Assembly: GCA_913778905.1 (NCBI GenBank)
Contig: CAJYYA010000018.1
Location: 62,001 to 126,000 of the forward strand
Source: an uncultured Naasia sp.
GTDB taxonomy: Bacteria > Actinomycetota > Actinomycetes > Actinomycetales > Microbacteriaceae
Length of the DNA stretch: 64,000 nucleotides
Direction: 5' to 3'
How positions within the stretch are numbered: the first letter of the stretch is position 1; the number at the start of each line of letters is the position of its first letter. The notes beneath the pieces were generated by a model. The model ran no database searches and was not told the origin of the DNA. It saw only the letters and a program-made list of their open reading frames with translations. Below, in pieces: positions 1 through 10,267 of this stretch. The translations under genes and the position numbers were made by a program.

Positions 1-189
1 GACGTCGGGCACGTCGGCGATGAGGTCGAGCATGACCTGTCCGATGAGCGGAGCGACCCGGTGGTCGAGGCTGACGCGGCGCATGTCGACGTAATACGTC
101 GCTTTCTTGCCACTCGTCAGCGTGAAATCGCCGTGGAACACGGCATCGGAGGAGATGTACTCGATCAGCTTCTGGCGCGCATCCGTCAC
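1..189 (-). CDS. pyrE: Orotate phosphoribosyltransferase, N-terminal part (3' end outside window)
   Basis: This is the first 63 codons of a gene reading leftwards out of the window. The translation begins MTDARQKLIEYIS and contains the segment FTLTSGKKATYYVDMRR, typical of the N-terminus of PyrE, which joins orotate and PRPP to give orotidine 5'-phosphate in pyrimidine synthesis. The GTG at 189 was chosen because it leads directly into the conserved start; an in-frame GTG at 198 would add three residues. The PRPP-binding loop and the C-terminus are not visible, so the call rests on the N-terminal signature. It is divergent from the exonuclease III gene. Confidence 0.82.
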   Translation of the reverse strand, partial: MTDARQKLIEYISSDAVFHGDFTLTSGKKATYYVDMRRVSLDHRVAPLIGQVMLDLIADVPDV

Positions 190-292
190 GCCGTCCACCC
201 TACTTTCGTACGGGTGTTCCGGCCCAATGAGACCGTTCCGGCGTACCAACTGAGCCGGAATACCCTCACAAGCGGTCGGTATCGTGGTCGTC

Positions 293-1129
293 ATGCGTGT
301 CGCCACCTGGAACGTCAATTCGATCCGAGCCCGAGTGGGACGCGTCACCGACTGGCTGGTCAAAGCGGACGTCGACGTGCTGGCGATGCAGGAGATCAAG
401 TGCAAGCCGGAGCAGTTCCCGGTCGACGCGTTCGAAGCCGCCGGGTACGAGCTCGAGATCCACGGAGCGAACCAGTGGAACGGCGTCGCCTTCGCGAGCC
501 GACTCCCGATGGAGGATGCGCGGCGGGAGTTCACGGAGATCCCTCGCTTCGGTAAGCCGGGAGCCGACGGCCTGTCGCCGGTCGAATGCCGAGCCCTCGC
601 GGTGACCATCGAGGGTGTGCGGCTCTGGAGCCTCTACGTTCCGAACGGGCGCGCCCTGGACGACCCGCACTACACATACAAGCTGGAGTGGCTCGACCGT
701 CTCGCCGCCGACACCCGCGCGTGGATCGCCGCGAACCCCGAGACTCCGCTCGCGCTGATGGGCGACTGGAACATCGCCCCCTTCGACTACGACGTCTGGG
801 ATATCGACGTGTTCGAGGGATCGACTCACGTTTCGGAGCCCGAACGCGAGCGATTCCGCGCCTTCGAGGCGCTGGGGCTGTCGGATGTTGCGCGCGAGCG
901 GGTGCCGGACGGGTACACCTATTGGGACTACAAACAGCTGCGCTTCCCGCGTAACGAGGGCATGCGCATCGATTTCATCATGGGCACGCGGTCGTTCGAC
1001 GACCTCATCGTCGACGCCCGCATCGAGCGCAACGAGCGCAAGGGCGAGACCCCGAGCGACCACGTCCCCGTCGTCGTGGACCTCGACCTCGAGACCGCCC
1101 TCGACGACGACCGCCCGATGATCTTCTGA
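293..1129 (+). CDS. xth: Exodeoxyribonuclease III (AP endonuclease)
   Basis: A 278-residue member of the exonuclease III/AP endonuclease family, which cleaves abasic sites and removes 3' blocking groups in base excision repair. The hallmarks are in order: MRVATWNVNSIRAR at the N-terminus, the metal-binding Glu in MQEIKC (about residue 34), LYVPNGR, GDWNIAP, a DFIMGT segment and the catalytic SDHVPVVVDL near the end. The length is normal for bacterial Xth. ATG at 293 fits the family start; a GTG at 284 would add three residues. No clear Shine-Dalgarno site is visible, so a short leader is possible. It appears monocistronic. Confidence 0.93.
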   Translation: MRVATWNVNSIRARVGRVTDWLVKADVDVLAMQEIKCKPEQFPVDAFEAAGYELEIHGANQWNGVAFASRLPMEDARREFTEIPRFGKPGADGLSPVECRALAVTIEGVRLWSLYVPNGRALDDPHYTYKLEWLDRLAADTRAWIAANPETPLALMGDWNIAPFDYDVWDIDVFEGSTHVSEPERERFRAFEALGLSDVARERVPDGYTYWDYKQLRFPRNEGMRIDFIMGTRSFDDLIVDARIERNERKGETPSDHVPVVVDLDLETALDDDRPMIF

Positions 1130-1151
1130 TCGCTCTCGCGACGGCGGCCGA

Positions 1152-1690
1152 TCATCGATCGAGCTGGCGGAGGAACCGGTCCGGGTCGGCGAGGAATGAG
1201 CGCCACTGCCTCACCATCTCGAGATCGGCCCATTCGGAGCACCGAACGCCCCACGCCCCGACCTCGTAAATGGTCGCGCCGGGCAGCGCCGCGAGGATCG
1301 GCGAGTGGGTCGACAGGAGGCCTGGGCACCGGGCTCCGCGGCCAGCTCGCTCACCCTGCTGACGAGCGCGAGGCAGCCGGTGACCGACAAAGCCGACTCA
1401 GGCTCGTCGAGTACCCACAGCCCCGCGCCTCGGAACCGATCATTGACGAGTTCGATGAAGGATTAGCCGTGCGACATCTCATGGAGGACCGGCTCAGGCC
1501 GTAGCCCGGGATTGCGTTCCAGGTAGGTGTAGAGCCCGTGCATGGCCTCGGCTCTGAGGAAGTAGCCGCGGCGCGAGGCGCCGGGGCCGCGCTCGAACGC
1601 AACGACTCATGGACGGGTGATTCGGAGTCGCGCGTGCGGGCCAGAGCCGCCGATCCATTTCGTTGTCTCCATCTTCTCGAACCCGCCGGA
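1152..1690 (-). pseudogene. Decayed AAA/ABC-like ATPase remnant
   Basis: Read on the minus strand, this stretch encodes pieces of one ATPase in different frames. Recognisable parts are TTKWIGGSGPHARLRITRP, then a stop, then AMHGLYTYLERNPG...LHEMSHG, an in-frame TAG just after SHG, then SFIELVND, the Walker B-like LWVLDEPESALS, and after a further shift LLSTHSPILAALPGATIYEV, ending at a TGA at 1154. These are the second half of a small P-loop ATPase common in actinobacteria (Walker B, signature region, H-loop). The in-frame stop and at least one frameshift mean it cannot make the full protein. No intact Walker A was found, so the 5' part may be lost. Confidence 0.75.
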
Positions 1691-1767
1691 CGGGCAGCCG
1701 CGACATGGCTTCCACACCGCCAGTCCGCCGGACCACATCCGCTACCTGCGCTCAGCAGGAACAACAA

Positions 1768-1810
1768 CGCCCCAGCAGGAACGAATCGCGGGATTCGTCC
1801 TGCTGGGGCG
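1768..1810 (-). terminator. Intrinsic terminator of the nrd operon
   Basis: A long hairpin lies 26 bases past the nrdF stop codon. Bases 1768-1787 pair with 1792-1810, about 19 base pairs with a single bulged base and a GCGG loop. GC-rich stems without a long T-run are usual for terminators in this group. It can also stop transcription coming from the left. Confidence 0.85.
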
Positions 1811-1835
1811 TCGAAGTTACTGCTGAACGCGAGGG

Positions 1836-2819
<984 letters not shown>

Positions 2820-2857
2820 TCAGTGAGCTTCGGTGAGCGGGTATGTCGGGCTACAGG

Positions 2858-5002
2858 TCAGAGCATGCAGCTGACGCAGCCGTCGACCTCGGTGCCTTCG
2901 AGAGCGAGCTGACGGATACGCACGTAGTAGATGGTCTTGATGCCCTTCTTCCATGCGTAGATCTGGGCCTTGTTCACGTCGCGCGTGGTGGCGGTGTCCT
3001 TGAAGAACAGCGTCAGCGAGAGACCCTGGTCGACGTGCTGCGTCGCCGCGGCGTAGGTGTCGATGATCTTCTCGGGGCCGATCTCGTAGGCGTCCTGGTA
3101 GTACTCCAGGTTGTCGTTCGTCATGAACGGCGCCGGGTAGTAGACGCGGCCGAGCTTGCCTTCCTTGCGGATCTCGATCTTCGACGCGATCGGGTGGATC
3201 GACGACGTCGAGTTGTTGATGTAGCTGATCGACCCGGTGGGCGGCACTGCCTGCAGGTTCTGGTTGTAGATACCGTGCTCCATGATGCTCTGCTTGAGCT
3301 CGGCCCAGTCGGCCTGGGTCGGGACCTCGATGCCGGCGGTCTCGAAGAGCTCCGCGACACGGGCCGTCGCCGGCTTCCACTCCTGCTCGGTGTACTTGTC
3401 GAAGAAGACACCCGACGCGTACTCGGAGTTCTCGAAGCCCTCGAACGTCTCACCGGTCTCGATCGAGATCTTGTTCGACGAACGCAGCGCGTGGAACAGC
3501 ACCGAATAGAAGTAGATGTTCGTGAAGTCGATGCCCTCCTCGCTGCCGTAGTGGATGCGCTCGCGGGCGAGGTAACCGTGCAGGTTCATCTGGCCGAGGC
3601 CGATGGCGTGCGTGCGCGAGTTGCCGAAGGCGACCGAGGGAACGGCCTTGATGTCGCTCGCGACCGACACGGCGGTGAGGGCGCGGATCGCCACGTCGAC
3701 CGTCTTGCCGAGGTCGCCGCCGTCCATCGCCAGGGCGATGTTCATCGAGCCGAGGTTGCAGGAGATGTCCTTGCCGATCTCCTTGTAGCCCAGGTCCTCG
3801 TCGAGGGTCGACGGGGTGTTGACCTGGAGGATCTCGGAGCACAGGTTCGACATGTTGATGCGACCGGCGATCGGGTTGGCCTTGTTGACCGTGTCCTCGA
3901 ACACGACGTAGGGGTAGCCCGACTCGAACTGCAGCTCGGCGAGGGTCTGGAAGAACTCTCGCGCGTTGATCTTGGTCTTGCGGATGTTCGGGTTGTCGAC
4001 CATCTCGCGGTACTTCTCGGTCACCGAGATGTCGGCGAACGGCTTGCCGTAGATGCGCTCGACGTCGTACGGGGAGAAGAGATACATCGCCTCGTTGTTC
4101 TTGGCGAGTTCGAACGTGATGTCGGGGATCACGACGCCCAGCGAGAGGGTCTTGATGCGGATCTTCTCGTCGGCGTTCTCGCGCTTGGTGTCGAGGAACC
4201 GCATGATGTCGGGGTGGTGCGCCGACAGGTAGACCGCACCGGCACCCTGACGGGCGCCGAGCTGGTTGGCGTAGGAGAAGGAGTCCTCCAGGAGCTTCAT
4301 CACGGGGATGACACCGGACGACTGGTTCTCGATCTTCTTGATCGGGGCGCCGTACTCGCGGATGTTGCTGAGCAGGAGGGCCACGCCACCGCCACGCTTG
4401 GAGAGCTGCAGGGCGGAGTTGATGCCGCGGCCGATCGACTCCATGTCGTCTTCGAGACGCAGGAGGAAGCAGGAGACGAGTTCGCCGCGCTGAGCCTTGC
4501 CCGCGTTGAGGAACGTCGGGGTCGCCGGCTGGAAGCGGCCGGACACCATCTCGTCGACGATCTGCTCGGCGAGGGCCTCGTTGCCGACCGCGAGGGTCAG
4601 AGCCGTCATGACCACGCGGTCTTCGAAGCGCTCCAGGTAGCGGCTGCCGTCGAACGTCTTGAGCGTGTAGCTCGTGTAGTACTTGAACGCGCCGAGGAAG
4701 GTCGGGAAGCGGAACTTCGCGGCGTAGGCGCGGTCGTTCAGCGACGCGATGAAGTCGAACGAGTACTGGTCGATGACCTGGGGCTCGTAGTAGTTGTTCT
4801 CGACGAGGTAGTCGAGACGCTCCTTCAGGCTGTGGAAGAAAACCGTGTTCTGGTTGACGTGCTGGAGGAAGTACTGGCGCGCGGCCTGACGGTCGGCGTC
4901 GAACTGGATCTTCCCGTCGGCGTCGTACAGGTTCAGCATCGCGTTCAGCGTGTGGTAATCCAGCTGAACGGGTGCCACCGTCGCGGGAAGAGTCGCAGTC
5001 AC
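2858..5002 (-). CDS. nrdE: Class Ib ribonucleoside-diphosphate reductase alpha subunit
   Basis: The catalytic subunit of class Ib ribonucleotide reductase, 714 residues from the GTG at 5002. This start was chosen because the protein then begins [20 protein letters not shown], as in relatives, and the GTG overlaps the nrdI stop by four bases (GTGA). A longer open frame to 5086 lies inside nrdI and is rejected. Motifs include [18 protein letters not shown], the NLCSEI active-site Cys region, [18 protein letters not shown] and the C-terminal redox pair CVSCML, which receives electrons from NrdH. The protein reduces NDPs to dNDPs together with NrdF. Confidence 0.96.
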   Translation of the reverse strand: MTATLPATVAPVQLDYHTLNAMLNLYDADGKIQFDADRQAARQYFLQHVNQNTVFFHSLKERLDYLVENNYYEPQVIDQYSFDFIASLNDRAYAAKFRFPTFLGAFKYYTSYTLKTFDGSRYLERFEDRVVMTALTLAVGNEALAEQIVDEMVSGRFQPATPTFLNAGKAQRGELVSCFLLRLEDDMESIGRGINSALQLSKRGGGVALLLSNIREYGAPIKKIENQSSGVIPVMKLLEDSFSYANQLGARQGAGAVYLSAHHPDIMRFLDTKRENADEKIRIKTLSLGVVIPDITFELAKNNEAMYLFSPYDVERIYGKPFADISVTEKYREMVDNPNIRKTKINAREFFQTLAELQFESGYPYVVFEDTVNKANPIAGRINMSNLCSEILQVNTPSTLDEDLGYKEIGKDISCNLGSMNIALAMDGGDLGKTVDVAIRALTAVSVASDIKAVPSVAFGNSRTHAIGLGQMNLHGYLARERIHYGSEEGIDFTNIYFYSVLFHALRSSNKISIETGETFEGFENSEYASGVFFDKYTEQEWKPATARVAELFETAGIEVPTQADWAELKQSIMEHGIYNQNLQAVPPTGSISYINNSTSSIHPIASKIEIRKEGKLGRVYYPAPFMTNDNLEYYQDAYEIGPEKIIDTYAAATQHVDQGLSLTLFFKDTATTRDVNKAQIYAWKKGIKTIYYVRIRQLALEGTEVDGCVSCML

Positions 5003-5400
5003 AGGGTCTCCAATCCGTCCCGCACGACGCGCACGTCGTCGGGAGTTCCGAAAAGTTCGAAGCGGTACATGTGCGGCACCTTGCATTTCGCGGCGACGAT
5101 GTCGCCCGCGATGCCGTAGGTCGCACCGAAGTTCGTGTTGCCGGCGCCGATGACACCTTTGATGAGCGAGCGGTTGCTCGGCTCGTTCAGGAATCGGATC
5201 ACCTGCTTGGGTACGGCTCCGTTGCCGTTGCCGCTCCCGTAGGTCGGCACGATGAGCACATACGGCTCGGTCACCATGAGCGGCGCATCGCGCGAATAGA
5301 TCGGGATGCGCCGCGCGGGGAGGTCGAGCTTCTCGACGAACCGGTGGGTGTTCCCGGACGTACTGGAGAAGTAGACGACCCCTGTCATGGCAGAGCTCAC
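4999..5400 (-). CDS. nrdI: NrdI flavodoxin-like protein
   Basis: A 133-residue flavodoxin-like protein needed to assemble the oxidised dimanganese-tyrosyl radical cofactor of NrdF. The FMN-binding pattern is clear: [18 protein letters not shown] near the start, [17 protein letters not shown] in the middle and [18 protein letters not shown] further on. It sits between nrdH and nrdE with four-base overlaps at both ends, so the three genes are translationally coupled. GTG at 5400 overlaps the nrdH stop; an ATG at 5388 is a possible shorter start. Confidence 0.95.
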   Translation of the reverse strand: MSSAMTGVVYFSSTSGNTHRFVEKLDLPARRIPIYSRDAPLMVTEPYVLIVPTYGSGNGNGAVPKQVIRFLNEPSNRSLIKGVIGAGNTNFGATYGIAGDIVAAKCKVPHMYRFELFGTPDDVRVVRDGLETL

Positions 5401-5630
5401 GCGAGCTTCGCGGAGAGCTCCTCGATGCGGTCGGGGCGGAAGCCGCTCCAGTGACCGTCGTCGGTCACGACGACGGGAGCCTGCATGTAGCCGAGCTCCT
5501 TGACCGTCTGAAGTGCCGTCTCATCGACCGAGACATCGAAGATCTCGTACTCGATGCCCTTCTTGTCGAGGGCGCGGTAGGTGGCCGTGCACTGAACGCA
5601 GGACGGCTTGCTGTAGATGGTGATTGCCAT
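5397..5630 (-). CDS. nrdH: Glutaredoxin-like NrdH redoxin
   Basis: A 77-residue glutaredoxin-like electron donor for NrdE. It has the redox motif CVQC (residues 10-13) in the context [16 protein letters not shown] and the conserved [17 protein letters not shown] segment near the C-terminus that sets NrdH apart from ordinary glutaredoxins. It is the first gene of the nrdHIEF operon, and the upstream region holds two NrdR-box-like sites. The ATG at 5630 is the natural start. Confidence 0.96.
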   Translation of the reverse strand: MAITIYSKPSCVQCTATYRALDKKGIEYEIFDVSVDETALQTVKELGYMQAPVVVTDDGHWSGFRPDRIEELSAKLA

Positions 5631-5783
5631 GATCGTTGCCTCTCTCCCCTTGCTTCCCCGCCGCTGCAGCGTCGCCGATCCCGCCCCTCGAGAGGAACGG
5701 AAACCTGCTTTCGATACAACAACGGGTCTGATGCTTTTGTGCCCGAGGCTGCCCTCGGACTGCGGCCCCCCGGCCGCAGATCG

Positions 5784-5831
5784 ATACTACATATGCGGCC
5801 TGGGAACTCGAGCGACCACTAGATGATGGGT
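5784..5831 (-). promoter_or_regulatory. Paired NrdR-box-like sites upstream of nrdH
   Basis: Two imperfect copies of the NrdR box (consensus acaCwAtATaTwGtgt) occur at 5784-5799 (ATACTACATATGCGGC) and 5816-5831 (CCACTAGATGATGGGT). By eye each matches the 16-base consensus at about 10 positions. Their centres are 32 bp apart, three helical turns, the spacing known for NrdR operator pairs. They lie about 155-200 bases upstream of nrdH. NrdR is the nucleotide-sensing repressor of nrd genes; its own gene is not in this window. Confidence 0.5.
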
Positions 5832-5952
5832 TAGGCGTGTCGCCCTTACACAGGGCCATGTGGAACGAAGATGGCGCGACATCAGGCGTTTCTCCAATGT
5901 GTGGACAGGCTCCTCCACAGGCACCGATATCTGTGGAGTCGGACGGTTCGGC

Positions 5953-5982
5953 GTGTCGGACACTACGGGCCACCTCCGACAC
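5953..5982 (+). promoter_or_regulatory. Inverted repeat upstream of the 6068 gene
   Basis: GTGTCGGA at 5953-5960 is the exact complement of TCCGACAC at 5975-5982 (8-bp arms, 14-base spacer). It lies about 85 bases before the ATG at 6068, in the 437-base gap between nrdH and that gene. It could be an operator or an RNA hairpin in a leader. No regulator is recognised for it. Confidence 0.3.
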
Positions 5983-6067
5983 GACACGGAGGGGTCCGTC
6001 GGGTCGTTCCAATACGGCGCCAATGCGACTCGTAGACGATTGATGCTCACCGAAGAGAGGTACACCC

Positions 6068-6877
6068 GTGAGCACGCTCAACCGCTTCATCTCCCTCGCC
6101 CAGAAGGCACTCGAGAAGGCCGGCGACAGCTCGTCCCACCAGACCCCCCACCGTGGATCGTCCGCGCAGAGCCCGGCCGGCGGTTCCGGACACGGCGACT
6201 GGCGGGACGTGGTGCGCTCCGCCGCGGACCGCATCACGGGGGACTCGCGGCCCGCCACGAGCACCCCCGCGCCGGCATCCCCGCAGGCGGGGGCATCGCA
6301 GGCCCCGACCTCGTCGGTGCAGAGCGCGACGGACAGAGCCGCGATCGCCCGCTACGACTACCTCCTGCAGACAGCGGAGCCCGGTCAGCTCGAGCAGGTC
6401 CACCGCGACGCATTCGAGCGACTCACGCCCGAGCAGCGGCAGCAGGTCGCCGCTCGACTCCGCGCCGAGCTGCCGCCGAACGAGCAGCCGGTCACCGATT
6501 CGCCCGAGCAGCTGGCTCGCACAGCGACTCGGGGCGAGGCTCGTCAGCCCGGGTTCCTCAAGAAGGTTTTCGTGAGCGGAGGTGCACGGACCGCCGGTGC
6601 CGCCGGCGCCGGGATGGCCGCCGGCCTGGGGATCGGCGCGGCCGGCGGGCTGCTCGCGGCCGTCGCCGGCGGGGCGGTGCTGAGCAGCGTCGCCGCCCCG
6701 CTGCTCGCGCAGGCCACCGACCTCGGAGTCGACTTCGACCAGTTCGCGGGAGGTTTCGACGAGTTCACCGGAGGTGCCGGCGACCTCATGAGCTCGGCGA
6801 GCGAACAGGTCTCCGGACTGGGTGAGGGTTTCGAGTTCCCGGGCCTCGGCGATCTCGGCGGCTTCTTCGACCGCTGA
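6068..6877 (+). CDS. Hypothetical Ala/Gly-rich protein with a hydrophobic C-terminal segment
   Basis: A 269-residue protein without a recognised function. Residues 1-25 form a short amphipathic helix (MSTLNRFISLAQKALEKAG). Residues 26-95 are Ser/Thr/Pro/Ala-rich and probably disordered. Residues 95-155 are helical and charged, with a DYLLQTAEPGQLEQVHRDAF stretch and many Gln/Glu. After PGFLKKVF comes a glycine/alanine-rich hydrophobic region (about 175-220) that could insert in a membrane as a hairpin, and the tail is rich in Asp, Gly and Phe. The ATG is preceded by GAAGAGAGG at 6053, a good ribosome site. Similar actinobacterial proteins are sometimes labelled cation-transporting ATPase, but no ATPase motif is present here. 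Confidence 0.7.
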   Translation: MSTLNRFISLAQKALEKAGDSSSHQTPHRGSSAQSPAGGSGHGDWRDVVRSAADRITGDSRPATSTPAPASPQAGASQAPTSSVQSATDRAAIARYDYLLQTAEPGQLEQVHRDAFERLTPEQRQQVAARLRAELPPNEQPVTDSPEQLARTATRGEARQPGFLKKVFVSGGARTAGAAGAGMAAGLGIGAAGGLLAAVAGGAVLSSVAAPLLAQATDLGVDFDQFAGGFDEFTGGAGDLMSSASEQVSGLGEGFEFPGLGDLGGFFDR

Positions 6878-6960
6878 CCCAGCGCCCCAATGAGAGGGCT
6901 CGGGGCAAGATCATCCTTCCGGATGGTGTGTCGGCGACCGAGGTCGGGCATCCTCGACGG

Positions 6961-7368
6961 GTGACCATGCTCCAGCTCGCCCGCTCAGGCGCTGTGACCT
7001 CGACCAGGGCGCTCTCCCGATGGGACGACACCCGCCTGAGCGCCTACATCGAGTTCACCTCTCGCGAGCTCACGGTCACCGTCATCAACCTCAGCAGCGA
7101 GGCTGTCGGCGTTCGCGACAGCGGCATCGTCTTCGGGCGCCGTCGACCGCCGAAGGAGCTGGTGGTGACCCCCGCCGACCGTCAGGCGCCCTCGAGCGGT
7201 CAGGTCGTCGGAGCCGGCGATTCGTTCGTGTGCGCACGAGTCCCCGTCGACGTACTGCGAACCGTGATCAGTCGGTTCCGATTGAAGCCGTCGCGCATGC
7301 GCGGGCGCGTCACCCTCGACGACGGGCGGGTCATCGTCTCGAAGTGCCTGCGCATCAGCACCCGCTGA
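6961..7368 (+). CDS. Hypothetical protein, beta-rich
   Basis: A small protein of about 136 residues that I do not recognise. The composition suggests a soluble beta-rich domain: alternating hydrophobic segments such as YIEFTSRELTVTVINLSS and RVTLDDGRVIVSKCLRIST, with several Arg residues and no signal peptide or membrane helix. Its wording resembles immunoglobulin-like or PilZ-like beta barrels, but no diagnostic motif is visible. The start is uncertain: GTG at 6928, GTG at 6961 and ATG at 6967 are all in frame and none has a convincing ribosome site. It is convergent with the phosphatase gene that ends at 7388. Confidence 0.5.
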   Translation: MTMLQLARSGAVTSTRALSRWDDTRLSAYIEFTSRELTVTVINLSSEAVGVRDSGIVFGRRRPPKELVVTPADRQAPSSGQVVGAGDSFVCARVPVDVLRTVISRFRLKPSRMRGRVTLDDGRVIVSKCLRISTR

Positions 7369-7387
7369 CGACCGCCGACGCACCAGG

Positions 7388-8803
7388 TCACGCCACGCGA
7401 CCCGGCCCGCGTCCCTGGAACGGCGCGTCGGCCGCCGTCGCGACCGACGGACGCTCGAGAGCGACGACGGTGACGTCGTCTTCGTGGGCGGCCGCATCGG
7501 CCAGCTCGCGGATGCGGTCGACCACGTCGTCCACGCCGCGGAATCCGGGCGCCAACGCCACGTCGACCGCCCCGTCCAACGATGCGACCGTGCCGTCGAA
7601 CAGGTCGAGCACGCCGTCGCTGAAGATCAGCAGGCGGTCGCCGGGCTCCAGGGTGTACTCACGCACCGCCCAGCTGTTGTCGACGTCCAGGCCCAGTGGG
7701 AGGTTCACCGAGCTGATGCGCTCCCGGCTGCCGTCGTGGCGCACGATGACAGCGAGACCGTGGCCCGCGTCCAGGACGGTGAGGACGTTCGTGGAACGCT
7801 CGAGGTAGGCATGGAAGAGGGTGACGAACGAACCGTTGCGCACCAGGTCGTCGCCGAGCGACTCGATGACGGTCACGACGTCCGCCACGGGATCGCCATG
7901 GCGAGCCACCCGCAGACCGGCTCGGACCGTGGCCCCGAGCATCGCCGCACCGACCCCCTTGCCCATCACGTCGCCGACCGTGATCACGAGATGCTCGGAA
8001 TCCGACTGCCAGTCGAAGAAGTCGCCGCTGAGGGACTTGCTGGGTACGCAGGCTCCCGCGATGGGGAACTGGGCTCCCGTCGGACGCTGCACCGGGAACA
8101 GCGCCTGCTGCACCTGCATGCCCTCGCTCATCTCGAGCGCTGACGTCTTCGCGGTGGCTCTGAGCCGCGACTCGAGCTCGGCATGACTGATGGCCACCAT
8201 CCCGAACGACACGGTGATGAGGGATATCTCGGTCACCAGGGTGGCGAACGCCTCGGACGCCACCGCGTTCAGGACCTCGCCCGCCGACGGGCCGATGATG
8301 TGGATGACGAAGCGAGCGGCGTAGTAGACGGCGAGGACGGACGCGGCGGCGAGCAGCGACCACCTCACGCGAGAGAACTGCGCCTCCACCTTCCAGACCT
8401 CGCGTGCGGTGAGGGCGAAGAGCACCGCGAAGGTGGCGTACCGCACGGTGGCACCGGCCGTGACGTCGGACGCGGGGTCGTCGACCGCTGTCGCCACCGC
8501 CACCAGCAGTCCGGGGGCGATGAAGGCCCACACGCTCAGTCGGCGCAGTCGAAGAGAGCGGGCCGCGCACCAGGCGAAACCGAGGCCCACGGCGGAGAGA
8601 GCGTCACCCACAGGGAGTGCGACCGCCTGCGCGGGAGTCCCTTGAAGGATGTAGACCGCCCCGCCCGCCATGAGGAACAGCAGCGCGAGGGTCCAGAACA
8701 GGCTGTAATGCGAACCGGTCACCCGGTAGCTCGTGTAGAAGAGGACGGCCGAGACCAGCGCCGTGAGGGCGAAGACGACCTGCAGGGTCAAGGGGTCCAG
8801 CAC
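7388..8803 (-). CDS. Membrane PP2C (SpoIIE/RsbU-type) serine/threonine phosphatase, copy 1
   Basis: A 471-residue protein with an N-terminal membrane region (about residues 1-215, six or seven hydrophobic helices), a short linker helix and a C-terminal SpoIIE-type PP2C domain (about 240-460). The catalytic signatures are present: LSGDFFDW with its metal-binding Asp, VITVGDVMGKGVGAAM, VLDAGHGLAVIV, GDRLLIFSDGVLDLF and a final HEDDVTVVALERP. Such enzymes dephosphorylate anti-sigma-factor antagonists (STAS proteins) or related targets in stress signalling. No STAS, RsbW-like kinase or sigma gene lies nearby. It is a close paralogue of the next gene upstream, 72 bases away, and the pair likely arose by tandem duplication. 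Confidence 0.88.
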   Translation of the reverse strand: MLDPLTLQVVFALTALVSAVLFYTSYRVTGSHYSLFWTLALLFLMAGGAVYILQGTPAQAVALPVGDALSAVGLGFAWCAARSLRLRRLSVWAFIAPGLLVAVATAVDDPASDVTAGATVRYATFAVLFALTAREVWKVEAQFSRVRWSLLAAASVLAVYYAARFVIHIIGPSAGEVLNAVASEAFATLVTEISLITVSFGMVAISHAELESRLRATAKTSALEMSEGMQVQQALFPVQRPTGAQFPIAGACVPSKSLSGDFFDWQSDSEHLVITVGDVMGKGVGAAMLGATVRAGLRVARHGDPVADVVTVIESLGDDLVRNGSFVTLFHAYLERSTNVLTVLDAGHGLAVIVRHDGSRERISSVNLPLGLDVDNSWAVREYTLEPGDRLLIFSDGVLDLFDGTVASLDGAVDVALAPGFRGVDDVVDRIRELADAAAHEDDVTVVALERPSVATAADAPFQGRGPGRVA

Positions 8804-8875
8804 CTACGCGCCTCCTCGTTTCGACCTGGAGTACGAAAGCGCACCACCTGCGGCAGGGACGATTATCGCAGTCGG

Positions 8876-10267
8876 TTACCGAACCGAGCGCTCCCGCGCG
8901 GGGGTGAGCGGCCGCTCGAGAGCGACGACCGTGACGTCGTCCTCGTGTGCGCCGGCATCCGCGATCTCGCGGATCCGATCGACGGCCTCATCCATGGTCG
9001 TCAGACCGGGAGCGAGTGCGACATCGGCAGCCCGCTGCAGAGAGCCGAGCGAGCCGTCGAACAGCTCCAGCACGCCATCGCTGAAGACCAGCAGGCGATC
9101 GCCCGGCCCCAGTTCGTAATTGCGCACGGTCCATTCGTTCTCCAGACCGAGCCCCAACGGGAGATTGACGGAGCTGATCTGCTCCCTGGTCCCGTCGTGT
9201 CGGGCGATGAGGGCGAGGCCGTGGCCGGCGTCGAGAACGGTGAGGGTGCTCGACGCGCGGTCGAGGTAGGCGTGGAACAGGGTGACGAAGGACCCGTTTC
9301 TGACGAGGTCGTCCCCCAGCGTCTCCATGACCTTCTCGACGTCGGTACCGGGCCCTCCCGAACGCACGGCGCGAAGACCCGCACGAACTGTGGCGCCGAG
9401 CATCGCCGCGCCGACACCTTTGCCCATCACATCGCCGACCGTGATCACGAGGTGAGCGTCGTCGGCGTTCCAGTCGAAGAAGTCCCCGCTCAGCGACTTG
9501 CTGGGCACGCAGGCGCCCGAGACCGGGTACTGCACTCCGTCCAGCCGGTGGAACGGGAGGAGGGCCTGTTGCACCTGGGCGCCCTGACTCAACTCGAGGG
9601 CCGACAGTCTCTCGCGGGAGCGCAACTGCTCCTCCGCGTCGCTGTGGCTCAGGGCCGCGATGGAGAACGACACCATGACCAGCGTCAGGATGATCACGAA
9701 CGTCGTCGTGGTGTCGGTCGCGACGACCGCGAGCGGACTCGTCGCGACCGGGTCGACGACGAGTTCGAGGAGGCGGAGGCCGAAGAAGACGGTCAGGATC
9801 ACGGAGGCCACCAGAAGGGGCCGCTTCACCCGCCGATACCGCGCATCCGCGAGTTGGAGATCCCAAATGGACATCGCGGTGATGGCGAACCCGGTCGCAT
9901 AGCGGGTGACGGCCCCGGGCTCCTGTTCCCCGGCGAGCTCCTGGACCACCGTCACGATCGCGATGACCGGCGGCAGCACGAAGAAGATCCAACGCGGCAG
10001 CCGCCGGTTGCGGAGGCTCCTGGCCCCCTCGAGCGCCCAGACGAGACCGAGCACGATGATCAAGTCACCGAGCGGCACGGCGATGGGTCCGACAGGAAGG
10101 TCGACGAGGACGTACAGCGTCGCACCGCCCACCTGGCAGGAGAGCGCCACGGTCCAGCAGAGACTGAGCCGCGAGCGGGTTCCGCGATAGGCGGAGAAGA
10201 AGAGAACGAGCAGCAGGATCGCCACGGCCGCGTAGGCGAGCCGAAGCGTCGTGATGTCGAGCCCCAC
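8876..10267 (-). CDS. Membrane PP2C (SpoIIE/RsbU-type) serine/threonine phosphatase, copy 2
   Basis: A 463-residue paralogue of the gene at 7388-8803 with the same plan: N-terminal multi-helix membrane domain, linker, and SpoIIE phosphatase domain with GACVPSKSLSGDFFDW, VITVGDVMGKGVGAAM, DAGHGLALIARHDG and GDRLLVFSDGVLELF. The phosphatase halves are nearly identical in long stretches, while the membrane halves are much more diverged, so the two may sense different signals but act on the same or similar targets. The GTG at 10267 was chosen because it aligns with the start of copy 1 and is preceded by an AGGGGGCAGG ribosome site; an ATG at 10306 would add 13 residues. Confidence 0.87.
   Translation of the reverse strand: MGLDITTLRLAYAAVAILLLVLFFSAYRGTRSRLSLCWTVALSCQVGGATLYVLVDLPVGPIAVPLGDLIIVLGLVWALEGARSLRNRRLPRWIFFVLPPVIAIVTVVQELAGEQEPGAVTRYATGFAITAMSIWDLQLADARYRRVKRPLLVASVILTVFFGLRLLELVVDPVATSPLAVVATDTTTTFVIILTLVMVSFSIAALSHSDAEEQLRSRERLSALELSQGAQVQQALLPFHRLDGVQYPVSGACVPSKSLSGDFFDWNADDAHLVITVGDVMGKGVGAAMLGATVRAGLRAVRSGGPGTDVEKVMETLGDDLVRNGSFVTLFHAYLDRASSTLTVLDAGHGLALIARHDGTREQISSVNLPLGLGLENEWTVRNYELGPGDRLLVFSDGVLELFDGSLGSLQRAADVALAPGLTTMDEAVDRIREIADAGAHEDDVTVVALERPLTPARERSVR

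Noticed and set aside
2843-5119. 758-codon open frame on the plus strand
   Set aside because: It is antisense to nrdE/nrdI and has the Val/Asp/Leu/Arg-rich composition of a GC-rich shadow frame; nrdE is certain.
6068-6877. Cation-transporting ATPase
   Set aside because: Some relatives carry that label, but no P-type or ABC ATPase motif is present; only a hydrophobic Gly/Ala-rich segment.
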